Positions 57,648-64,000 of a stretch of DNA of 64,000 bases are shown piece after piece. This stretch comes from Phycisphaerae bacterium (GTDB lineage: Bacteria; Planctomycetota; Phycisphaerae; SM23-33). Below the pieces are notes generated by a model that did not search any database, was not told where the DNA came from, and saw only the letters and a list, made by a program, of their open reading frames with translations. Made by a program: the position numbers and the translations under genes. Each line of letters begins with the position of its first letter. The first letter of the stretch is position 1. The stretch is taken from NCBI GenBank assembly GCA_009783465.1, contig WRDM01000009.1:1-64000 (forward strand). Reading direction: 5' to 3'.

Positions 57648-60600
57648 TTACTCCTTCAACACAAACGGTGACGAGCGGGTGGGGTCGCTGAACATCATGC
57701 TGTTGGGCCAGGCGACTTTGTAGTCTTGGCTTCGGCCCCAGGTCATGTTGCCGCCGAAGGCGACGGCGATGCGAAGCACCTCGCCGCCCTTGCCGGTCAT
57801 GTTCAGAATCTGCTGGCCGCCTCGGCCTGCGATGCCGCCGACGAGCTTGACCTCTTCCATCGGGATTTTGCCCATGGCCATGTAGCCCTTGCGGCCCTTG
57901 AGCGAGACGCCGACGATGTCGCCGAGTTGTTTGCCTAGCGGATGGCCGCCGACGTCGGAGAGTTTCACCGCGTAGACATTGGCCTGTTCGAGCTCGTAGT
58001 TGGCGGCCCACTCATGACCTTCGCGATTGTGGTAGCGGTACTTGAACAGGTGCGGCTGTTCGTCCTTGGTCATGCTCAGGCCGAACTGGTCCTGCTCCAG
58101 CCAGAGTTCGACGCCGGCGGCTTCGAACATGTTGCTGGGTCGTGTGACGTCGAAGACTTGCGGCTCGTCGGTGACGACGAAGTAGCAGTAGAGGTTTTTT
58201 CCGTCGTGGGCAAGGGCTCCGATGGCGGTGCCGATGCTCATGGTCTGCCAGAGGTCGTCGGGCAGGGTGCAGTGCTTGTAGTTCATCGTCGGCAGCGCGA
58301 TGATCTGCGGCACGACGCCGGCCTTTTCCCAGGCCGCCCAATCGCCGCCCACCGGCAGCGAGGCGACCTTCGGAATTTCCTGCACCTTTTCCAGGCCCTT
58401 GGCTTTGACCTCGGACGCCAGCGGCGCTTCACCCGCGGCGGCGCCGGTGGGCTTCCAGTCGAACGCTTTGGCGTTGCGTTTGATGGTCTCCGTGCCGTCC
58501 AGCCGCAGCCGGGCGAACCGGCCGATGGCGTCGTCCTCGACGTACGCGCCCACCTTGCCGTCGGGACGGATGTACGGACTCACGCCGTATCGCAAATCCA
58601 CGAAGCCGATCGTGTAATGTGTCGGGAACGACCAGTTGCCCGTGCCCAGACGCAGGCCGTCGGGATCGAAGACGTCGGTCTGGCCGCCGAAGCTCTTGCC
58701 GGCAAGGATGAACGTCTGCTTGCCGTCGTTGATGGCCGCGACGGACATGTAGTTGCCGCCGCTGGAGAGGGCAAACCACAACGGCCTGCCGTCGGGCGTG
58801 GTTTTGGCGACGCCGGTCGCGTCGGCGCCCCAGGCAGGCACCATCTTGTTGTGCAGCGCGGTGATCGCGCCGTAATAGATGTCGTCGTTGGAGCGGTCCA
58901 CCGTGACGATCAGCTTGCTCGACACCGCGCCGAGGACATCGTCGGTCGCTCCGCCGATCTGGACGAGGTTCTCCAAGTCGTAAATCGGATCGTTGTTCGC
59001 GTCAAGCCCTTTGAACTGGACGCGGTTGGAGATCAGGGACGGCGCCCAGTTGTCTCTCGCGCCGGCGCACATCAAGCTGCCGTCTTTGGTGAAGGCGACC
59101 GTGAAATACGGAAGCGGCGCGATAGCCTGATGCCGGATGAACGACGAAATGCGAGGTTTGTCCGGGTCGGTGACGTCAAGGAACTGCACCGATCCGTCGC
59201 TGTTGAAGTACGCGATAAACGGCCGGCCGCCCAGCACCGCGCTCGCCGACGGCGAACCGATCGAATGAATCTGCTGCACTTCCTTCTCGTCCCGGACGAC
59301 CGTGGCGACGTAACGCGGCTCTTCCACCAGCCAGTCCCACGAACCGGTCCTGGTGTCCACGCGGAAGACGCCCAGGCCGCAATAGACGTACTCGGGTTTC
59401 GTCGGATGCGCGACGGCCTGGTCCATGAAATTGCTCAGCAGGTCCTGTAAAATCGTGCCGCTGTCGGCGTCGAGAATTCGCGTGCGCTGCGCCTCGCTGA
59501 TGACCAGCCTGCCGTCGACGAGGAAACACATGCCCCGCGGGCCACGCATCACGTTGGGATCGACGGGCGTGAACTGCTTCGGCACGCGGACCGAACCGAG
59601 TTTCTTGATGAGCTTGCCCTGGGTGTCCATCACGACCAGGCCGGACTCCATGCCATAGTAGCTGCCGAGCGGCTCCGAACTGCCATTGACGGCCACGCGG
59701 TCCTTCGACGCGGCAATGTACTTCGCATTGGCCAGCCCGGTGTCGAACTCCCTGTCCTTCTTGCCGTCGAGGGTCAGGCGAATGACCTTGTTGCCGCTGA
59801 GCACCCACAGCCCGCCGTGGGGGTCGGCCGCGATGTCGCTGACGTCGGCAACGGGCCAGTCGGCAACCTTTTTGCCGTTGGTCAGGTCGATCACGCGGAC
59901 CACGTTCATCTTGCCAAGCGTGACGTACGCCCGCTCGCCGATCACCGCCAGGCCGATGCCCTGGGCATCCGTTTCCTCGGCGGTGGTGATTTCGTACTGC
60001 TCCGACCCGTCGAGCATGTGGGCGCGGTCGCCCGGCAGGGTCATCCGGACCAGCTTGGGATGCGGCATGTAGCCCGCGCCGCCGAAATTCAGCCCGACGA
60101 TGCCGTACACGTCGTCGTCGCCCATCGTGGCGATCGCGCTGAAGCTGTTGCCCGCCAGGCCGATCGCCGCCGTCGGCTGACCCGTGGCGGAAATCTGCCG
60201 CACCGGATACGCCGCCTCGTCGTAATACGTGACCATGAGGAACCCGCCGTCGGTCAGCGGGGCAACGCGGCTGGCGTTGTCGCAGTGGTACGCGCCCATC
60301 GGATTGCCGTTGTCGCCGAACGCGCCGTCGTCGACCACGCGCATGTCGCTGGCGACCATCTTGGCAATGTACTTGCCCGCCGGCGCGACTTGGCCGAGAT
60401 CGTCCAGGCCGTCCCAGTACAGGTCCACCACACCCGACGCATCCGCCAGCAGCGTGCGGACCAGTTCGCCGTTTTCCTTGAACACGCCGGCTGACTGCCT
60501 GCTGCCAGCGCCTTCGATTTTGGCGTCCAGCTTCACCCAGCCCTTGGCGAGCTTGGCTTCGGGATATTCATACGCACCGGCGGCGATTTTTCCGTTCGCC

Positions 60601-61577
60601 ACGGCGAAGGCTTTGCCGTCGCGGTCGAGCACCGGCGCCGGCTTGCCGTCCTTCGTCTGTGCCTTGCCGACCCACCGGCCCGGCAGCCCGCCGGCCCACG
60701 TCACCTCCGGCGAAATCCGCAGGTCGTACGTGTCCGGGTTCGCGAAGGCAGGCACCACGAACACGCTGCGGTAATCCTGCCCGCTCGCCGCGGGCCATTC
60801 GTGCGTCTGCGAGACGGTCGGCACGTCGCCCCACCCGCCGGTCGTTCCCACCAGCACGTTGTGATCGCTCGACCAGCCTCGGCTGCTCAAGCCGTCAAGA
60901 ATCCAATTCGTATTGTTCGCCGTCAGGATCGAATTGCGAATCTCGCCCACCCCGTTCGTCAACGCCAACAGCCCCACGCTCGTCGAACCGGCGATTGTCA
61001 CGTGATGCACGCGCGTCCCCGTCGATCCCGACGACAACAGGCCGATGATGTTCCGCGCGAACACGCTGCTCTCGATGAGCGTGTTATCGGAGTTGCTCAC
61101 GACCAGCCCGCGCGACAGGCCGTCGAACGTGCACCGCTGCACGGCGGCGTTGCGGCACTTGTCGAACTTCAGTCCCTGCCCAGGCCCTTTGAACGTCAAT
61201 CCGCTGACGACCAGTCCATCCATGCGATGGAACGTCAACGCCAAATCCTTCGGCCTCGCCGCCATCAGCACCACAGGCCCCGCCGGGTCGCCCGTGAGCT
61301 TGCCGCTCTCGTCGCCCGTGACGGCCATCATCGCGCCGTCGGCACTGAACCGTTCGGCGATCAACACCGTTTCCTTGTACTCACCGGGCCCGATGACGAT
61401 CGAATCGCCATGATTCAACATCCCCGCCGCCCGCGTGATCGTCTGAAACGCCGTGGCCGCGGTCTTGCCGTCGGCGAGATCATTCCCGCCTTTACGAACA
61501 AACCACGTCTGGGCCTGAACCGAAACCGGCACTACCAAGCAAACCGCGATAACCATCGTCAACAAGAAACGAGCCAT
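57648..61577 (-). CDS. Very large secreted multidomain protein (beta-helix, FlgD-like, propeller, CBM9-like)
   Basis: 1309 residues. Signal peptide MARFLLTMVIAVCLVVPVSVQA. Residues ~25-350: right-handed parallel beta-helix (TWFVRKGGNDLADGKTAATAFQTI, GLVVSNSDNTLIESSVFARNIIGL). Residues ~365-415: FlgD-like Ig segment (ELVRTLLADASGVVDLYWDGLDDLGQVAPAGKY). Residues ~430-1080: repeated propeller-type strands (GGLWVLSGNKVIRLTLDGKK, GRLVISEAQRTRILDADSGTI). C-terminal ~190 residues: CBM9/DOMON-like (LYCYFVVTDEPQVFDVTRPSNMFEAAGVELWLEQDQF). Probably binds or processes polysaccharide; catalytic residues cannot be assigned. Confidence 0.78.
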   Translation of the reverse strand: MARFLLTMVIAVCLVVPVSVQAQTWFVRKGGNDLADGKTAATAFQTITRAAGMLNHGDSIVIGPGEYKETVLIAERFSADGAMMAVTGDESGKLTGDPAGPVVLMAARPKDLALTFHRMDGLVVSGLTFKGPGQGLKFDKCRNAAVQRCTFDGLSRGLVVSNSDNTLIESSVFARNIIGLLSSGSTGTRVHHVTIAGSTSVGLLALTNGVGEIRNSILTANNTNWILDGLSSRGWSSDHNVLVGTTGGWGDVPTVSQTHEWPAASGQDYRSVFVVPAFANPDTYDLRISPEVTWAGGLPGRWVGKAQTKDGKPAPVLDRDGKAFAVANGKIAAGAYEYPEAKLAKGWVKLDAKIEGAGSRQSAGVFKENGELVRTLLADASGVVDLYWDGLDDLGQVAPAGKYIAKMVASDMRVVDDGAFGDNGNPMGAYHCDNASRVAPLTDGGFLMVTYYDEAAYPVRQISATGQPTAAIGLAGNSFSAIATMGDDDVYGIVGLNFGGAGYMPHPKLVRMTLPGDRAHMLDGSEQYEITTAEETDAQGIGLAVIGERAYVTLGKMNVVRVIDLTNGKKVADWPVADVSDIAADPHGGLWVLSGNKVIRLTLDGKKDREFDTGLANAKYIAASKDRVAVNGSSEPLGSYYGMESGLVVMDTQGKLIKKLGSVRVPKQFTPVDPNVMRGPRGMCFLVDGRLVISEAQRTRILDADSGTILQDLLSNFMDQAVAHPTKPEYVYCGLGVFRVDTRTGSWDWLVEEPRYVATVVRDEKEVQQIHSIGSPSASAVLGGRPFIAYFNSDGSVQFLDVTDPDKPRISSFIRHQAIAPLPYFTVAFTKDGSLMCAGARDNWAPSLISNRVQFKGLDANNDPIYDLENLVQIGGATDDVLGAVSSKLIVTVDRSNDDIYYGAITALHNKMVPAWGADATGVAKTTPDGRPLWFALSSGGNYMSVAAINDGKQTFILAGKSFGGQTDVFDPDGLRLGTGNWSFPTHYTIGFVDLRYGVSPYIRPDGKVGAYVEDDAIGRFARLRLDGTETIKRNAKAFDWKPTGAAAGEAPLASEVKAKGLEKVQEIPKVASLPVGGDWAAWEKAGVVPQIIALPTMNYKHCTLPDDLWQTMSIGTAIGALAHDGKNLYCYFVVTDEPQVFDVTRPSNMFEAAGVELWLEQDQFGLSMTKDEQPHLFKYRYHNREGHEWAANYELEQANVYAVKLSDVGGHPLGKQLGDIVGVSLKGRKGYMAMGKIPMEEVKLVGGIAGRGGQQILNMTGKGGEVLRIAVAFGGNMTWGRSQDYKVAWPNSMMFSDPTRSSPFVLKE

Positions 61578-61697
61578 GACATCCCTTTCTAAAGGAACAG
61601 ACGGGCTAACAGGAATCCTTGATCAGTCGACAATCACTACAAGGTATTAACACGCGAGATCGCGCAATGTTTTGCGACCGCCGAAGCCTTCGCTGTT

Positions 61698-62075
61698 CTA
61701 TTGGGGCCTGCGGCGGAAATTCAGGACATTTCCGTCCGGGTCCTTGAACTGGAACGATCGCGCCCCCCACGGATGTGTGGTCGGCTGATTCAGCATCTCC
61801 GTTCCCAGTGACAACAGCCGTTGGTATTCGGCATCCACGTTGTCGACGCCGAAGCTGAAAATGACGTTATTGGCGCCGCCAGATGACACATAATGAAACG
61901 CGGAGCTTTCCCGTAGTGCCGCGACATCAACAAACGTGAAATGTGTGCCGCCCACGGCCAATCCGCCGTGATAGTCATCGCCTTCCGCCCTGCCGCCGAA
62001 AACGGCTTCATAAAAAGCGCGAAGCCGCGGGACATTCGCCGTGACAAAGCTGATGTCTCCGAATTGAATGGGCAT
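61698..62075 (-). CDS. VOC/glyoxalase-fold protein
   Basis: 125 residues, one vicinal-oxygen-chelate domain: two beta-alpha-beta-beta-beta modules beginning ISFVTANVPRLRAFYEAVFG and VIFSFGVDNVDAEYQRLLSLG, ending PWGARSFQFKDPDGNVLNFRRR, the typical C-terminal metal-Glu/Asn region. Family functions include glyoxalase, dioxygenase and antibiotic resistance. The metal ligands are incomplete, so binding rather than catalysis is possible. It lies 14 nt downstream of the smc stop on the same strand, so it may be co-transcribed. Confidence 0.87.
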   Translation of the reverse strand: MPIQFGDISFVTANVPRLRAFYEAVFGGRAEGDDYHGGLAVGGTHFTFVDVAALRESSAFHYVSSGGANNVIFSFGVDNVDAEYQRLLSLGTEMLNQPTTHPWGARSFQFKDPDGNVLNFRRRPQ

Positions 62076-62089
62076 TATTCAGTTCTCTT

Positions 62090-64000
62090 TCACTCTGCCC
62101 CAACCGCCTCGGCCATCTGTTCGGCCTTTTTGCTTTCGTCGAAGCGGACCGCGATGCGTTTGCTGACGCCCGGTTCCTGCATCGTCACGCCGTAGAGGAC
62201 GCCCGCCATGCTCATCGTGCGTTTGGAATGGCTGATGATGATGAACTGGCTGGTTTCGATGAACTCGGTCACCAGGCGGTTGAAGCGTTGGTTGTTGGCT
62301 TCGTCCAGGGCGGCGTCGACTTCGTCCAGCAGGCAGAACGGGCTGGGTTTGCTTTTGAAGATCGAGAACAGCAGGGCCAGGGCGGTCATGGTTTTTTCGC
62401 CGCCCGAGAGCAGGCTGAGGCTTCGCGTTTCCTTGCCGGGCGGGCGGGCGACGATGTCGATGCCGCTTTCCAGCACGTCGTCGGGGTTGGAGAGCAGGAT
62501 GTCCGCCTTGCCGCCGCCGAAGAGTTTGCGGAAGAGTTCCTGGAAGTTTCCGCGAACGGTTTCGAACATCTGGACGAACAGTTCGTGGCTTTCCTTGTTG
62601 ATGGTCAGGATCAGTTCTTCCAGTTGCGATTTGGACGCGGTGATGTCGGCGAGTTGTTCGCTGAGGAAGGTTTCGCGTTGTTCGAGCTCTTCCTGTTCGG
62701 CGATGGCGTCCATGTTGACGTTGCCCAGCCGCTCGATCTTTTCGCGAAGCTGCTTGATGTCTTCCTCGACGGCGGCCCAGTCGCGTGCGTCGTCGTGCTG
62801 GTACGTTTGGGAGGCTTCGAGCAGGTCCATGTGCAGCTCGTCGCCGGCCCGGCCGATCAGGTTTTCGATGCGGACGTCGGCTTCGCCGAGTTCGACACGG
62901 AGTTTATTGGCGGCGGCGACGGCTTCGTCCTGCGACGCGCGGTGTTGCCCCAGCAGCGTGCGGATTTGCTCCAGTCGGCCGGCCAGGCCTCGACGCGATT
63001 CGGCGATATCCTCGGCCTCGGCTTTGAGCGTTTCCTGTTGTTCCCGCAGGCGGAGGAGTTCCTCGGTTGTGCGTGCGATGCCGGTTTCGGCGTCGGCGCG
63101 ACGTTGGTGGGCCAGGTCGATGTCGTTTCGGCCGGCCTGTAGATCGCCGGCCATCTGCTCGCGCTGCCGGGCCAGGCTTGCCAGCGCGTCGCGCAGCGCG
63201 AGTTTGCGTTGTTCGGCCTGGGCGAGCGCGACTTTCACTTCGGTCAACTGGGCGGAGAGTTCCTGGAGCGTTTTTCGCGCGTCGGCGATGGCGGTTTCCA
63301 GATCGGCGGTGGCTTTCTGACGTTCCGCCGACAGCCGCTCCATCTCGCCGGCCTTGGTGCGGGCGTCGTGTTCCTGCTCGACGGCGGCTTCGATTTCCGC
63401 GGCCAGGTTGTCCACTTCGCTGGCCAGGAGCGGCTTTTCGCGTTCCAGTTGGGCCACGCGCTCGTTGAGCCGCTTGAGGTTGCTCTCGCATTCCACGCGG
63501 GAAGTGTTGGCTTCGTAAATGGCGGTGCGGAGTTTCTGCTGAAGTTCTTCGAGGTGCTGCCGCTCGTTGCGGGTGGACGCTTGCCGGGACTGCAACTGTT
63601 CGATCAGCGCGTCGAGTTGGCGGTTTCGCGATTCCAGTTCGGCCAATTCCGTGCGTCGGCTGATGATGCCGCTGCCTCGGTTTCCCGCGCCGATTCGCAC
63701 GCAGCCGTCGGCTTCCAGCACGTCGCCGCGACGCGTGACGAAGCGATAGCCCGCCGGGCAGCGATCGGCGGCTGCCGCCGCGTCCGCCAGCGTCTCCACC
63801 ACGAGCGTCCGCCCCAGCAGCCGCCACAACGCCGGGGCCAGCCAGCCTTCGCAGTGGGCGTAGTCCATCACGCGGCCCTGGATGCCCGGCACCGCCGACG
63901 CGTCGAAATCCTCACGCAACGGCGACAGCCGGTCCAGGCAGATCGCCTCCACGTTCGACGAATCGCCCACGATCGTCGCCAGCTCGTCCGCGCAGGCCTG
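62090..64000 (-). CDS. smc: Chromosome segregation protein SMC, C-terminal part (5' end outside window)
   Basis: At least 637 residues in frame, open to the edge, so the GTG at 63970 is internal. It begins in the hinge (GRVMDYAHCEGWLAPALWRLLGRTLVVETLADA.., RFVTRRGDVLEADGCVRIGAGNRGSGIISRR). It continues through the second coiled-coil arm (~130-470) and ends in the C-terminal ATPase lobe: signature LLSGGEKTMTALALLF, Walker B PFCLLDEVDAALDEANN, and HSKRTMSMAGVLYGVTMQEPGVSK. SMC dimers with ScpAB organise and segregate chromosomes. The first half would lie beyond 64000. Confidence 0.95.
   Translation of the reverse strand, partial: QACADELATIVGDSSNVEAICLDRLSPLREDFDASAVPGIQGRVMDYAHCEGWLAPALWRLLGRTLVVETLADAAAAADRCPAGYRFVTRRGDVLEADGCVRIGAGNRGSGIISRRTELAELESRNRQLDALIEQLQSRQASTRNERQHLEELQQKLRTAIYEANTSRVECESNLKRLNERVAQLEREKPLLASEVDNLAAEIEAAVEQEHDARTKAGEMERLSAERQKATADLETAIADARKTLQELSAQLTEVKVALAQAEQRKLALRDALASLARQREQMAGDLQAGRNDIDLAHQRRADAETGIARTTEELLRLREQQETLKAEAEDIAESRRGLAGRLEQIRTLLGQHRASQDEAVAAANKLRVELGEADVRIENLIGRAGDELHMDLLEASQTYQHDDARDWAAVEEDIKQLREKIERLGNVNMDAIAEQEELEQRETFLSEQLADITASKSQLEELILTINKESHELFVQMFETVRGNFQELFRKLFGGGKADILLSNPDDVLESGIDIVARPPGKETRSLSLLSGGEKTMTALALLFSIFKSKPSPFCLLDEVDAALDEANNQRFNRLVTEFIETSQFIIISHSKRTMSMAGVLYGVTMQEPGVSKRIAVRFDESKKAEQMAEAVGAE

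Noticed and set aside
57942-59450. 502-codon plus-strand ORF inside the large secreted protein gene
   Set aside because: Shadow frame; the minus-strand gene has a signal peptide and coherent domain order.

Overview
The window is high-GC bacterial DNA, almost certainly from a planctomycete of the Phycisphaerae type. The evidence is four secreted proteins ending in the same PEP-CTERM tail (IPEPATMSLLALGG..LLRRR), many large secreted or carbohydrate-active proteins, a split menaquinone-type Ubi gene set, and intergenic DNA packed with palindromic repeats. The lineage is inferred from gene content only. There is no rRNA, prophage, transposase or CRISPR array.

Layout. 1-2.8 kb: the 3' end of an unrecognised gene and two PEP-CTERM proteins. 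3.0-4.3 kb: antitoxin, RelE-type toxin and a short-chain dehydrogenase in one tight operon. 4.3-11.7 kb: B12-binding radical SAM protein, tyrS, ubiE-like, a TPR membrane protein, ubiX, ubiA. 11.9-18.1 kb: GH78-type rhamnosidase, SPASM-type radical SAM protein, PEP-CTERM protein, FkbM methyltransferase. 18.4-28.1 kb: receiver protein, rpsO, pnp, cold-shock protein, histidine kinase, lipoprotein, a repeat-containing small protein, recQ. 28.1-29.9 kb: an AT-richer island with a three-gene operon (MqsR-like toxin, MqsA-like antitoxin, ImmA/IrrE peptidase) behind a clear promoter/operator. 30.0-34.1 kb: a heterodimeric ABC exporter. 34.1-39.2 kb: UROD-like protein, GH38-type mannosidase, EamA-type transporter. 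39.5-46.8 kb: DUF1844 protein and a long minus-strand housekeeping cluster (tRNA-Gln, GlmU-type uridyltransferase domain, prs, rplY, pth, rpsF, ssb, rpsR, rplI, rsmA). 47.2-53.3 kb: tRNA-His, ilvE, a PEP-CTERM protein whose signal peptide is a tetranucleotide repeat, a MetX-MetW fusion, a secreted protein. 53.3-64 kb: SDR, two very large secreted proteins, a VOC protein, and the C-terminal part of smc running off the window.

The most unusual content is the repeat landscape. At least five kinds of element occur: (1) a MITE-like hairpin element with the core TGCCRTTTTGCGYTGTA, about nine paired copies; (2) GC-rich cassettes built from GGGCATCTTGCCC / GGGCGTCTCGCCC palindromes, which also sit in frame inside at least five genes (rsmA, metXW, GH78 and both ABC subunits); (3) elements bounded by 7-8-mer tandem repeats; (4) hairpins with a CCGAGCGGGATT core; (5) two copies of a long nested inverted repeat. 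Several are nested inside each other, one forms a perfect 92-bp palindrome, and several supply the last codons and stop of adjacent genes.

Functionally the region combines core translation and RNA metabolism with respiratory quinone synthesis, methionine and branched-chain amino-acid synthesis, and a secreted, probably polysaccharide-directed layer. Function calls come from motif recognition in the supplied translations; no database search was run.
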